Shown here piece by piece: positions 45,061-57,110 of a DNA stretch of 64,000 nt. Source of the DNA: Chaenocephalus aceratus (lineage: Eukaryota > Chordata > Actinopteri > Perciformes > Channichthyidae); contig JAMFTG010000056.1 in NCBI GenBank assembly GCA_023974075.1, positions 116,001 to 180,000 of the forward strand, given 5' to 3'. Under the pieces are notes generated by a model. That model made no database searches. It was not told where the DNA came from and saw nothing but the letters and a program-made list of their open reading frames with translations. How positions within the stretch are numbered: position 1 is the first letter of the stretch; each line of letters starts with the position of its first letter. The position numbers and the translations under genes were made by a program.

Positions 45061-45480
45061 TTCAACTCCTGGTCCTCACTTTCAAAGCCCTCCACCATCT
45101 GCCCCTCCCCCTACCTCACTGACCTCCTCATCCTCTACCAACCACCCGGTCCCTCAGATCCACCTCAGCCGGTTTGCTTTCCATCCCCAAGGCCAAACTC
45201 CGGAGCTTCGGGGATAGAGCTTTCTCTGTGGCAGCCCCGAAGCTCTGGACCTCCCTCCCCCAAGACCTCCGTGAGTCTGAGTCCCTCACCCTGTTCCAGT
45301 CCCGCCTCAAAACCCGCCTCTTCAACTCTGTATCCATAAGCCCCTCCCCCTCTCAACCAACTTCCCCCTGACTGCTTTTCTGTTTCTTTGTTTCTTTTTG
45401 GCTTTGGTTTTGTTTTGTTTGTCTACCTCCCTCCCAAATGTAAAGCGTCTTTGGGTTCAAGAAAAGCGCTATAGAAATAA
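45061..45480 (+). pseudogene. LINE 3' end with C-terminal ORF2 remnant
   Basis: Reading frames in this block give FNSWSSLSKPSTICPSPYLT and, from 45174, SIPKAKLRSFGDRAFSVAAP then LWTSLPQDLRES, the usual C-terminal pattern of L2/Rex1-like LINEs. The tail AAGCGTCTTTGGGTTCAAGA then AAGCGCTATAGAAATAAAAT follows. A piece of the same tail is at 62872-62920. Strongly 5'-truncated. Confidence 0.8.
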
Positions 45481-45792
45481 AATGTATTATCATATGGTTG
45501 TTCACAAATAAGGAACATTTGTATCGGCAAACAATGGCAAAAAGGCCAAAGAGTTTGAAAGTAGACGCAGTATGTTATTTTCCTGCTGGTAGTTGGCAGT
45601 CGCTGGCATTTTCCCCACGACAGTAATGCTGCGTTGTCAATAGGGAAACAGGCTTGACATCTTGAAAATGCTTTTTAACACAATTCAACCATTGTCTCCC
45701 AACACTGATTCAAAGACAGAACAACACGTCTTTGTACATAGATGTATACAAAGCAAGACATTCACTTCTGCACGTAGCACTTCCATTTATTT
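45481..45792. other. Unassigned sequence
   Basis: No recognised feature. Confidence 0.4.
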
Positions 45793-45980
45793 TACATTAC
45801 ATGTTAGACGCTTTTATCCAAAGCAACTTACATACTCAATACTGTGGGCAATCCCCAAAGGAGCAATTTGGGGTGAAGTGTCCCAGGGACACAACGACAT
45901 ACTGACCGCAGTGGGGTTTGAACCTGTGCCCACCTGATCCGAACACCAACGCACTAGGCGACTGCGCCACATGCCTCCCT
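45793..45980 (-). mobile_element. tRNA-derived SINE
   Basis: On the minus strand: GGGAGGCATGTGGCGCAGTC (A-box region), GGTTCAAACCCCACTGCGG (B box), TTGTGTCCCTGGGACACTTC and the tail GTAAGTTGCTTTGGATAAAA. It is the best preserved of three related copies. Confidence 0.87.
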
Positions 45981-47303
45981 TTAGCTTATTTAAACCTACT
46001 GTACTTAAAAGGACTCTTGATTTCTCACTTTGTATCTTCAGGGTTGAATGCAATTATTATAAATCACTCTGGATATAGGTTCAGTTAAATGTAATGTGTA
46101 ATTCCACATATGTTCAGGTTTAGGAAAGGATCATATGTACGGTCTGCAGGTACTGTAGGGAACAATCTGTTTTGCTTCTACCTGGGACAATCAAAAAACT
46201 AAAATAAAAGAAGCATATAGCTCAATAAAGCACTTAAAGAGTGTATCCCATTTGACAGAAATGCACCTCCACTTACAATGGTTTAGCTTCTTTGAATTAA
46301 ATGTACCTACACCTCTTATTTGAAGTCGTTTTGTATACAAGCGTCAATTAAATTAAATGCAATGTAAGCACTCATTGTACAGCCGTGGATGTGGGAATGA
46401 CTTGCACATTAGCATTCATGCTAACATACTTTTAAATGAATGGTTTAATGTACTCCTGAAAGACATTGCATGAGTGCTCACGTTCACCCAGCAGACACCC
46501 GAAGCTCAATTGTAAAAGCCAGTATGTCTTTGTCTGCAAAGCATTTTTCTTGTCAGACAAAATAGCAGAGCTGATGTTGTTGCTGTTGTAATTACGCTCG
46601 GGCTCACAGGGAGCCGCTGGTTAAGCTCTTACAAGCCGCGAGTGAAAGCTGAGGGGAAAACACAGACATCTGAACCAGAAACTGTCACACCGCAATGTTG
46701 TCACACAGAGAAGCCGAGAGAGAGAGAGCGTTGGGGGAGATCACAGTCGTCACAATGCAAAGTTGTGTTAGGCGCAGAGAACGAGAGAGAAAGCGGGGAG
46801 ACGTGTGAAGAGAGGAAACACGGCAGAAGAGAAGTGTCTGCGGAATAACAGACACGATTGTTGCTGTTCTGTCACAGCGTTTCTGAAGGATCTGTTTTCT
46901 ATGGCAGATGTTCCTTGATAGAATTAAAATTAAAATTAAAAAAGACCAAAACACTGCGAGATCCTACAGATGGTTTCCCTGAAAACACCAAACTAATCAG
47001 ACATCATTTATTACTCTGGTTTTTCATTCCCGCGCCCAAATGTCTCGCATTTTCTCGATACATTTTGAGCATGAGAAGATTTTTCTGCATAATATCGTTT
47101 CCATCCAGTGTTTTCTTGTTATTCCCAAAAGAGGGCGAACAGGCTTTCCACTTTTTAATTGAAAGCAGAAATGGACAGCAGGCGAGCTTTCAGTCCAAGA
47201 AAGGGCTCAACTGTCACAGTATTCAAAATACACACACATGCTAACACAAGATGGAGACATAAACACACACCCACACATCAACTGGCTTCATTTGGGCCTC
47301 TGG

Positions 47304-47307
<4 letters not shown>
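45981..47307. other. Unassigned sequence
   Basis: A GAGA-rich patch lies at 46720-46800. 46490-46640 lacks simple repeats. I see no exon or promoter I could defend. Confidence 0.4.

Positions 47308-47389
<82 letters not shown>
47308..47389. repeat. (CA)n microsatellite
   Basis: About 82 bp of CA. Confidence 0.97.
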
Positions 47390-47393
<4 letters not shown>

Positions 47394-48134
47394 ACGTCCA
47401 ATGGATGTCGTCTATTTTTTTTATTAAATGATTAATGCAGTGCATGCATATCAAGGGTAAGTGAGAGCAGGGTAGATTGTACAAAAATGAAGTGAAGTAT
47501 TAAGAAAATGTCATTAGAGAAGACAAGTCGCCCTCGCTACAAAGCTCTCATTAAGTCTTCACTCTCGTCTTGATCTGTGCTTTTAATTAACTCAAATGTG
47601 GAATCAGAATGAGATGCTTGCAAAGATCTCCCTGTCTGAAAATCACTTTCCGACCGCCGACGTTTTGACCTTGTCATGAGTTTTTGGCATGAACAAAATG
47701 GGGTGCTGATGTGACGTTCATGGAGGATTCAAACATTTCTGACAGACTGTGTCCAGCATGTCTTTTGAATTAGAACATTATCTACTTTTCGAACATTTGA
47801 CATGTGCGGCCAGATGCTAATATTTCCAGCGCAGCTACAGCAGTAGATGTATTGCTGCTTTTATTTTGACAAAACAGCCTCACCCTGAGCCTTCTGTACG
47901 GATACAGTGACTTTCAAGGGCTTTTATTTTTGAAAACAATCCTTGTGCTGAGCTTCCTGTCAGCGATACAGTTACTATTTAGGGTTTATACAGTAGCAGC
48001 TGTGATGAAGGAACATTTTCAATTTTCATCAGACAGTAAAGTATTATTTGAATGTATAGTCACTTATTGTATATCATAGTGTTTAACATGTCTCAAGAAA
48101 ACACTTCTTAGGATCTGATTAGTCTATTTTTTTT
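47390..48134. other. Unassigned sequence
   Basis: No recognised gene or repeat. Confidence 0.4.
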
Positions 48135-48782
48135 AGTAGTGATGTTACGTATTTCCCCGAGGCTTCGGAGCGTGTGTCGAGTAATCCCGAAGCTTTTTGT
48201 GAAGCCTGTATCGAGGCTTGTATCGTTTTGGCCAGTGACGTCATCGATGACAAACGAAGCCTCGCTGCCTGTCGATACCACGTGACTGCTTCACGAAGCG
48301 ATTCAGATCGGTTGAACCGTTGAACCACAACGCTCTTAATACCCATGGATGTATACTAAGAATCATATTACCCCTCCTGTACCCGGGCCCGGTGACACGA
48401 TGGAATTAAGAGAGCTCAGACTCTCACTTATATAGAGGCCGGAACATGTCAAAAGTATAAATAAATAAAAGCATAAATAAATGTAGGAATAAAAACATGA
48501 ATACATAAATGAATAAATATGCTGCAGTGTTTTCAGGGAGATTTAGTGTGTGTGCTGTGGCTCAGCTGGAAAGCAGTTGACTTACGACCGCAGGGTCCCT
48601 GGTTCAACGACTGAACAATACGTCTTTTTTGTTGTTTATAAAAGCTACAGCTAAATGAGATAATGTAGTTAATAAATCTTTGATATGGTTTAGCCTTTCT
48701 CCGGCTACAACATGGTTAAGTTTATGAATATTATGAAGGAATACAAATCCCTCTTTGCTGTGTTTAGCAGCCTCCTTAGGCT
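48135..48782 (+). mobile_element. 650-bp direct repeat, copy 1, with tRNA-like promoter boxes
   Basis: Begins AGTAGTGATGTTACGTATT and is repeated 901 bp downstream. At 48556-48612 it has TGGCTCAGCTGGAAAGC, a good A-box match, and GGTCCCTGGTTCAACGA, a B-box match, at tRNA-like spacing, so it may hold a SINE or a decayed tRNA. Words such as GAGGCTTCGG and GAAGCCTCG occur in the first 150 bp in both orientations, recalling hAT subterminal repeats. The 75-codon minus ORF is not convincing. Confidence 0.75.
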
Positions 48783-49035
48783 TTTCAATCACAATCATTC
48801 AACTGGAATAAATACAATATTGTTGACATGAAGATATGATTTAATGTTCGTTGTTTAGAGTTATTCTAAGGCTTTCCTCATTGGGAACTCGGTATGAGAT
48901 GGAGCACACTGTTGAGATGTCCAATCTGCCTGTTTTACACACTTTGACCAGCAGGGGGTTTGTGTTCAAATGAAGCCCATGATGAAGCCTCATGAGATGA
49001 ACCCTTTTGGGAACCAATTGGCTGGAAAGCTGGAA

Positions 49036-49696
49036 AGTAGTGATGTTACGTATTGTGCCGAGGCTTCGGAGCGTGTGTCGAGTAATCCCCGAAGCTTTTT
49101 GTGAAGCCTGTATCGAGGCTTGTATCGTTTTGGGCCAGTGACGTCATCGATGACAAACGAAGCCTCGCTGCCTGTCGATACCACGTGACTGCTTCACGAA
49201 GCGATTCAGATCGGTTGAACCGTTGAACCACAACGCTCTTAATACCCATGGATGTATACTAAGAACCATATTACCCCTCCTGTACCCGGGCCCGGTGACA
49301 CGATGGAATTAAGAGAGCTCAGACTCTCACTTATATAGAGGCCGGAACATGTCAAAAGTATAAATAAATAAAAGTATAAATAAATGTAGGAATAAAAACA
49401 TGAATAAATAAATGAATAAATAAATGAATAAATATGCTGCAGTGTTTTCAGTGAGATTTAGTGGGTGTGCTGTGGCTCAGCTGGAAAGCAGTTGACTCAC
49501 GACCGCAGGGTCCCTGGTTCAACGACTGAACAATACGTCTTTTTTGTTGTTTATAAAAGCTACAGTTAAATGAGATAATGAAGTTAATAAATCTTTGATA
49601 TGGTTTAGCCTTTCTCCGGCTACAACATGGTTAAGTTTATGAATATTATTAAGGAATACAAATCCCTCTTTGCAATGTTTACCAGCCTCCTTAGGC
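49036..49696 (+). mobile_element. 650-bp direct repeat, copy 2
   Basis: More than 95% identical by eye to 48135-48782. Differences include an added AATGAATAAAT stretch near 49405-49435 and single-base changes. The same tRNA-like boxes are at about 49471-49527. It ends at CCTTAGGCT, the point where the two copies diverge. Confidence 0.85.
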
Positions 49697-51062
49697 TAAT
49701 CACACCTGATTAGCACCAGGTGTGAGGTCTCCACACCTGCTCCCAATACTGTTAATTGGAAGTGGGTGGAGCCACCTATTGGGAATGTAGGTGCCTCCCA
49801 TACTCTGCCTCTCCGTCCCTTACAGGACATTGACAGATCGAAGGTTATGTATACATATTAAGATAGTGGGTTTTTAATTGGTCCAACTCTCAGTGTGTGC
49901 AGTGGATTATATCTAAAAATGATTATTGTTTGCCTTCCTTTAGCCCCACTGGGCACCGCTGTGTAAAAGTGGCTTATGTCAGTTTCTCTGTACTTGACTT
50001 GATACTATATTGACTGTGTCACTTCTGCAAGGCAACTACATTTGAGTGTGTCTGCCATTGCAGTGACCTTGTCAGAGAAAGTGGAGGGTGTAGGGACGCA
50101 GCTGCTACTGTCAGCTAATCTATACCTGTAATTAAGGATCAGAGCTGGTGATTACCTGTCTGTGATCAATAGCACACCCAGTCATATCCTTTCCACCTCA
50201 GGCATGACACACACACATGCACACACACATATCGTAGCTTTGACTTGAAAAAAGGCTTGTTTATCAGGTTTTTCCGATGTGAATCACCGTCTGTGTCCCA
50301 ACCGTACAGAGTAGATGTACATGTGAAGAGATTTGTGTGTGTAATAGATTTAAAGACGATTATTACATTCTCAAAAGTAAATCACATGTAAAAATAGATT
50401 CCTTGAGTGCAGTCCCAGTTGATAAACCATGCATGATCTGCTTTTAAAATTAAAAAAGGAACCTATTTGAGATGTGTACTCAAGCGTAATAAGTTAACCT
50501 TCATAATGTTCCATTTTATTTAATAAATAGATTGTTTATTTTCCCCCGAGGGCTGCTGGGCTCACGCCAACACTCATTAGAGCCTCTTCATGCAGGGTGT
50601 CAATTATTAATTCTCTCATTTATGGCCATCTATTAGAATGCAGGGTTCATAGCACACAGGAGACACTGTAGCAGGCTTTGTGAATACATTTCAGAGAACA
50701 AACAGCGTTCAATAAAGGGAACTTTTACCCTTTGAAAAAGCCTTTCATCGCGCTGCCCCTTGTTGCGTGCTGTTGAAGAATAGGATGGGATTCATTTCCT
50801 CCTCGGTGCCGACCTATTGCAATGAAAAGGAGCACAGATACCGAGTCAGTCTAGTCATTTGGTGAATCATAAAACAGTACTAGCACAGTAAAAAAAATAA
50901 CAGGCACAATAATCAAGCTGTGAAAAAAAACATAAAATAAAAATAGTATGACAATCAGTCAATGTTAGATTTGATAATGTCATAATGGGACACCCCCAAT
51001 TCATGCATTGTTTCAGATTTATCTTGCCCATTCTGCACCAGTTGTTTCTTTGAGAGATACTC
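49697..51062. other. Unassigned; possible conserved non-coding stretch
   Basis: 50540-50770 (GTGTCAATTATTAATTCTCT and neighbours) is free of simple repeats and rich in ATTA words, as in some developmental enhancers. Conservation cannot be assessed here. Confidence 0.35.
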
Positions 51063-51168
51063 ACTCTATGCCGATCGATCGGTGCTCTCTAGAAATGCCT
51101 ATCACGAGAGCCGATCGCATGACGTAAAATACACTTTTCTCTGTGGGCGTGAAAACAAGCTCGCCAAA

Positions 51169-51273
51169 ATGGCTTCACCAGTCTGGCATTATTTTAAGGT
51201 ATCCGAAAAAGACAGTAAAATAGCGCTATGCAACGTGTGTGAAGCAGAAATCGTGCAGCTCCACTCGCTGTGA
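51169..51273 (+). pseudogene. hAT transposase N-terminus (BED finger), truncated
   Basis: Thirty-four codons starting MASPVWHYFKVSEKD with the first half of a BED zinc finger (WHYF followed by CNVC). It stops at 51271-51273 before the His pair and the catalytic core. BED fingers occur at the start of hAT transposases and ZBED proteins; the hAT-like ends around it favour the former. Confidence 0.68.
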
Positions 51274-51429
51274 CGGACCGGTGAGCAGAGCAAAACACAC
51301 ATTAAGAGTTAGACCTAACACACTTAGCTATTTTATCTATCGCTGGAACAAGCTAAAGTAGTTGTGTTTATTCTTCACTGCCGGGTCACTCATTACTGGA
51401 TCAGTGAGCTGCATGAGACGATACTGACA

Positions 51430-51590
51430 GGCTGTCAGGAGAGGGAGAGAGGGAGAGAGAGAGGGAGAGAGAGAGAGGGGGAGTGTGAGGGGGAGTGAGA
51501 GGGGGAGAGAGAGAGAGAGGGGGAGAGAGAGAGGGGGAGAGAGAGAGTGGGGGAGAGAGAGAGGGGGAGAGGGAGAGAGGCAAAGAGAGC
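51430..51590. repeat. GA-rich purine tract
   Basis: About 160 bases almost without pyrimidines on the plus strand, made of GAGAGGGAGA-type words with rare T interruptions. Long mirror-symmetric purine tracts can form triplex DNA. Confidence 0.93.
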
Positions 51591-51842
51591 GCTTCCGCTC
51601 ATTTCTCCCGTGTTATTATCCAAAGTTAATGTAAATTTGAATAATGTACTATATTTGAATGTAATAATTATGTTGGTTGTTGTGGAAGCGCCAGTGAATG
51701 AGCCCCATTAACTGAGTTTTAAACATCACTTTAAATGGAAGATCCCCATAGGCCCCGCCCACTCGATCGGCGATCAGTATCGGCCGATACTGATTCCGGC
51801 GATCGGCCCAAAAATTGGTGATCGGAGCATCCCTAGTTTTTT

Positions 51843-51945
51843 TTGGTCTATTTGAACAGGAATCAAATCCTGCCCTATTGCCCTCAATACTGGCGTCCCA
51901 CAGGGTACTACTCTTGGTCCACTGGTATTTACAAAACCCTTGCAT
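51843..51945 (+). pseudogene. Short LINE reverse transcriptase fragment
   Basis: From 51886 one frame reads NTGVPQGTTLGPLVFT, the conserved VPQG-x3-GP motif of non-LTR reverse transcriptases. It starts right at the end of the hAT remnant and is under 110 bp. The family differs from the fragment at 1-620. Confidence 0.75.
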
Positions 51946-52009
51946 TTCAATCGACGGTTTTGATATAAGAATACATATTTATTGCCAGGAATACACAAAT
52001 GAATGTAAT

Positions 52010-52545
52010 GGAGTTTTGGCGATTAGGCCCCGTTGTGCAGGGGTATCATTCGGGAGGGGAGAACCGATCCGATGAATCCCCCCGGGATCTAGACACTGGT
52101 GGCGGTGAATGGATGGTTGGGTTCGGTCTGAAGGGGAGTGGCTTAGCTTGACCCTGGTGGTGGTGAATGGATAGTTGGGTTCGGTCTGAAGGGGAGTGGC
52201 TTAGCTTGACCCTGGTGGTGGTGAATGGATAGTTGGGGTCGGTCTGAAGGGGAGGGGCTTAGCTTGACCCTGGATTCAGAGGGACAGGAGGTGAAAAGGG
52301 GTGGAGGAGGGTTGCGTCGAGTCACCTGAAATGACAGCTGTCAGAGGGGGGAGAGCAGACTTAAAAGGTTTGGCAGAGCGCTATGATAGGCTTGTGAGAA
52401 TAGAGCGAAGTGATTGGTTAAGCTGGGGAGAGACGCCCCTGATCACTTATTGAGAGGAGAGAGACTAGTAACATAGACATAGTACATGAATGAGAAAAGA
52501 CGGTCTTCCTGGTTGAACTTGCGCTGAGCTTCATTTGTATGTAAT
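52010..52545 (-). mobile_element. Repeat family R, copy 3, with internal triplication
   Basis: GATTAGGCCCCGTTG, CCCCGGGATCTAGACACTGG, CACCTGAAATGACAGCTG and TTGCGCTGAGCTTCATTTG as in copy 1. A 58-bp block with TTGGGTTCGGTCTGAAGGGG is present three times in tandem (52097-52271), where other R copies have it once. Confidence 0.82.
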
Positions 52546-52547
52546 AT

Positions 52548-52735
52548 GGGAGGTGTGTGGCTCAGTACGTTAGTGCGCTAATCTTTGAATCAGAGGGTAG
52601 CAATTTGAGTCCCACTGCAGTCAGCATGTCGTTGTGTCCCTGAGACACTTCACCCTAAATTGCTCCTATGGGGATTGCCCACCGTATTGGGTATGTAATT
52701 CGCTTTGGATAAAAGTGTCTAACATGTAATGTATG
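52548..52735 (+). mobile_element. tRNA-derived SINE
   Basis: GGGAGGTGTGTGGCTCAGTA (A box), TTTGAGTCCCACTGCAGTCA (degenerate B box), TTGCTCCTATGGGGATTGCC and the tail TTCGCTTTGGATAAAAGTG. It abuts repeat R. Confidence 0.85.
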
Positions 52736-53995
52736 TTATGCTGCAATCTTGTATACATTTGCTCATCGGTCTTAGAGTTTCTACGTGTTTAGTTTTAGAC
52801 ATACTTTAAATGCTGCCATCTCAGAAGTCAATACCGTAAACCTGATTATCAATCTTGAATATATTTTCGACTGAACTGACAAAGTTATATATGTTTTTAT
52901 ATTGTCACAAGACAGGTGCAGGTCTACAAACTCTTCATATAGTTTAAAAGTGTCTCCAGTCAGAGTGAATCTGGTATCTTTTGTGTTTACATACAGAAAA
53001 ACTGTGAGAATTATTATCAGGTTATTACATTTGCAAAGTCATTATGCATCAAAGATATTAACAAACGGGTGGTGTCTGTTACTGCGTTGCAATTTCAGCT
53101 CATACATTTAGATGCTTTCATATCAGTTTGAAACTGGAAAACAAATTGGATTAGTGTTGATGTCGGCATTTCTCAAAGTTTAGCGTCCCGGCTGAATACT
53201 TCAGATTATATTACAGGTGGCATATTGGAAGATACAAGCAGATATTAAGATGAAAAGTCTCACCCAGAGGGGAAACTGTTGCAGGATAGCCAAAGTCAGA
53301 GGATTTCATGGGCAGAAATTATGTTTTCTTTAACGAAGGATAATGATGAGTTTGATATGTTTAAAGAGAATAAAAAAACTTCAATGTAGTCATAGGTGCC
53401 ACATTAGTTTACTGATGTTAAAACTCAGCAGGGATTCCTGGCACATGGGTCTACAGGCGCATATATTAACATTATTTTTCGCTTATTAAAAGCAACACCA
53501 GATACTTCTCTTTAAAAGGTCTACTGTGGGTATGACATCTTGATATGAACACTCTGTAACTCAAACCAACATGAGGAACATTTGGTATCTAGGCAAACAT
53601 ATTGACAGAAGTAACACGTAACAGAAGGAGCCGGAGAAGCAGGTGCTGCTGGTTTCACATAAAGATGATTTGATCACTACACTTTAAAATAGGCTATCTA
53701 AGAAACTGATATTGAGTGAGGAATTGAGAGGCTCTCTAGCCAAATGAATGCTCCAAGATTAAACCCAAGCACAGACTGAGTGAGAGCAAAGAGAACATTA
53801 ACCTGAGTAATGAGGCTAACGAGACTAGACAGCGTCCGAGAGAGGGCCATTCAGAGTGTGCTTTAAATTGGTGGGGGGATATAGTGGGGTCTGGAGAAAT
53901 CCAATTAGCAGACCATCATTTCCAATGAGAGGATTCTTCAATAATGCAGACCAGGTCAAATAAACCGGCTCTCAATTCACACCAACGGCCCGTCC
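52736..53995. other. Unassigned sequence
   Basis: No recognised gene. 53740-53960 is free of simple repeats and could be conserved non-coding DNA. Confidence 0.4.
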
Positions 53996-54485
53996 ACAGC
54001 GGCTTTGGAAAAAGCTTGGAGGTGGGCGTGTCTGAAGCTTGGGAGAGTTTATGCGAGCAACGCGACCAACAACCAATCACATGAATCTCCCGCCCCCGAC
54101 ATACAAAGCAAAAAAGCCCGGTTCTTCTCCAACGAAGTAAACTGGATATAAACTATATAAACCTACCAGTTTCACCCTCTGTCTCTGCCACCTCCCTCCA
54201 TGCCTGGTTCCTCCGGTTTGTATCCCGGTAATTAAATAGGGACTGGTCATAAAGAACCGGGTGATTTGCTACCGCAATAACTAATTTATCCTCCATTTTC
54301 TTTGGTATATGGAAATGAATATTCACTCCCAGCATACACGCAGTTTGATTGGCTAGTGCTTGTACTGGCAGATTTGTATAAACGGGATTTGTTTGGCTGA
54401 CGCTTCTGCCGAGGCTTCAAAAGTTGAACATTGCTCAACTTTTGCAGCCTGAAGAAGCTTCCAACGCCGCTGTGTGGACGGGCCG
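53996..54485. mobile_element. Harbinger-like MITE, copy C
   Basis: CGGCCCGTCCACAGC and GTGTGGACGGGCCG ends; the flank is CAA on the left and TAA on the right, one mismatch. It shares the CTCTGCCACCTCCCTCCATG middle with copy B and the AAAGTTGA...TCAACTTT hairpin with both others. Confidence 0.85.
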
Positions 54486-54960
54486 TAACACCTCGCAATA
54501 AACCGTTCACCCTGAAACCATCTCAATCTATTCTCCAGATGGCCACAGGCGCAGAGAGCAGCAGTTACAGCACCCCTGGTAACAAATACATGGTTAACCT
54601 CTTTACTAGAAGCATCTCTCTCCTTCTCTTTCTTACCTTTTAATTTCCTTTCACCTCATTAGACTTTTGTTATCGCTCTTTCATTATTTGACTCTTTCTC
54701 TCCCTCTGATAATGGCAGAAGAAAGAGTAAACAGCCAGTGTCATTAAAATATCCATTAGGAGCAAATGAGAGACAAAGCGATAAAGTGCTCAGTGCTGAT
54801 GTATTCTGCTCACACCTTGCACCTACCTCTTACAACAACAAAAAAGCTGACATTTAGCCATTGTTTTCTATTTGTATAGATTTAAACAGACAGCTGATGT
54901 AAGGTTTCTTCATGGCTAGTTGCAGAATGAGATATTTGTATTGTTCTTCCACTAAATTCA
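54486..54960. other. Unassigned sequence
   Basis: No recognised feature. Confidence 0.4.
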
Positions 54961-55059
54961 GGAGGCCTTATTGTGCTTTTTGGAGTTTTCCCTTTCCATA
55001 GTGCAGGGATGGGCATATGGCGGCCCGGGGGTGTCTTAGGTTCAAGTTAGACAAATTAA

Positions 55060-55560
55060 GCTTATAGCGCAAGTTCAATCAGGAAGACCAATATCCTCTG
55101 TCTGTTACACGTCATTTCAATACTCTCTCCTCTCTCAATAAGTGACCGGGGGCGTCACTCGCCAGCTAACCAATCACTTCCCCCCATTTTCACAAGCCTA
55201 TCATTGCACCCGCTAACCCCTTTAAAATCTGCTCTTCCCTCTCCGTCAGCTGTCATTTCAGGTGACAACGCGCAACCGTCCTCCACCCCTTCGCCTCCTG
55301 TCTCCTAATACAGGGCCAAGCTAAAACCTTCTCCCTTCAGACCGGACCGAACTACTTATCACCACCACCGGTGTCTAGACCCCGGGGGGTTCATCTGAGC
55401 GGTGTTTCCCCTCCTGAATGATTATCCGAAAAACTGGGGCCTAATCGCCAACACCATTTCATTCACTCGTTATAATCTGTCAATCACTATTTCATTCATA
55501 TTATGTGTCCCGGTAATAAACATGTATGTTATACAACACGTCTCTGCTGATTGAACTAAT
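55060..55560 (+). mobile_element. Repeat family R, copy 4
   Basis: Opposite in orientation to copies 1 and 3: GCGCAAGTTCAATCAGGAAG, TCATTTCAGGTGACAAC, CACCGGTGTCTAGACCCC, TGTGTCCCGGTAATAAACAT. No internal insertion, so it gives the empty-site sequence for the LINE tail at 3516. Confidence 0.82.
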
Positions 55561-55834
55561 ATCTGGGTAGTGTTCATGACTTCATGTTTATGTCCTCTTA
55601 ATGGTTCATCTCAATGCACAAACATTTTCCGTGCTTTCCAATAGTTTAAAATAGTTTTATTCCACTGTTAAATAACCTGTTCAATACAAACATTCCACTT
55701 GTACAAATTAAATAACATTTCTGTGAACTGATATTTGTTTAGTGAGTTTATTAGAAGATGTTCCCTGAAAGATTGTAAAATGTCAATGAAGATGTCAGAC
55801 TTAGTATATTTGTTAATAATGACATACAATACAT

Positions 55835-57110
55835 CAGGGCCGTATTCACCATATACATTGGGGGGGATACATCCCCTATATTCAGATACACACAAAATGT
55901 CCCCCCCAATAAATAGTAAAAAAAAAAAAGTTTTGATTTTTTTAATTTAAATAAAATTGCTATTCTATGACTTCTTTATTTTGGTTATTTGTATACTTGA
56001 AAATCTATATTTTCTGTTATTGTGAGCTTCACCAAATGATATTTCTTTTCATATGTAAATTATTCCTTATTTTGTACCCGCGGGTGTATTTCGCTGTTGC
56101 ACGTCTGAGTCCACTTTCAGTTAGCTTGATGCTCCAAGCAGGTCAGTCATGTTTTAATTTGCCCTCCATCAGTTCTGCTATCTTTTCTAGTTAGCCCTAA
56201 AGTCATCTATATTATTTTATTTCGTAATGGTAATGTTAATGAACCCTCCGGCTTAGCTTCTTTGTGTAAGTAACTTGTAGTTCTGATGTTAAAACCGAAC
56301 TTTTCAGGAATAGTAGCTAACTAGTTGTGGGCTAGCTGGTTTCAGTTATTAGCCAGGGTTTGGCGGGCTAGTGTCAGTATATAATATAGATATCAATATA
56401 GATGTTTTTAAAGTAAATTCAGATTGAACATAGTGTCCGTGCAAAAAATAAACCATTACTTATTGTGAAAACTACCGTTGAATGATGGGATAGTAGACTA
56501 AAAGCTTTAGGAATCCAAACTATAACATATAATAAGTACCCTGTATCAAGATTGATGCAAAACAAAAATATGATCATTATAGTTATACAAAATAAGAGAA
56601 TAACAGAATAACAGGTATGAAATCATTCCAACTCATACTACAGTTTAAAAAGGGAGTGATTTGTAAAATATGCATAAAGAAAAAGTAAATCTGTTCAGTT
56701 CTGTTTCACATGGGTGTTGTTGAGATGTATCCATAGATTTAGTCTCTAATGTTGCTCTCAAAGTGCACCAGATTGATGCTTTTAACTTCAACATTTAAAA
56801 ACAAATCTTCCCGGGGAGCATGCCCCCGGACCCCCCTAGAGGAGGTTAGGTCTCCCACCCGCCCACACCCCCCGTCAAATTGTCCCACCCACATTGAGGA
56901 TGCTTCCTACACCCATGCCTGAGACACAGTTTCGTGACTATTGTTGTGTTTTGCCCCCAAGGGCAGGGGCATGGGGTTTAACAGGTTTTAAAGTATCCAA
57001 TGTGTTAGTGATTTTTTATGTATTTTCCTTTAGAATGGCAGGAAATTAGTATTCAAATTTGTATTGAATTTTTGGTCCCCACCAATGTTGACTCCATGAA
57101 TACGGCCCTG
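55835..57110. mobile_element. hAT element with exact 8-bp target duplication CAATACAT
   Basis: CAGGGCCGTATTCA at the left and TGAATACGGCCCTG at the right, perfect inverted ends, with CAATACAT on both sides (55827-55834 and 57111-57118). Length is 1276 bp. The interior 56620-56840 is related, inverted, to 43560-43740. No transposase frame is intact. Confidence 0.93.

Larger units (their letters stand above)
51063..51836 (+). mobile_element. hAT-like remnant with BED-finger start and GA tract
   Basis: The right end is rich in CGATCGG words and closes with GATCGGAGCATCCCTAG, the terminus of a common fish hAT. The left end is poorly preserved (GCCGATCGATCGG at 51070). It contains the start of a transposase (51169-51273) and a GA-rich tract at 51430-51590. 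The catalytic region is missing. Confidence 0.68.

Noticed and set aside
48548..48612. Functional tRNA gene
   Set aside because: A-box and B-box matches are present, but I cannot fold a complete cloverleaf with paired acceptor ends, and the same sequence lies in a duplicated repeat. A SINE-like origin fits better.
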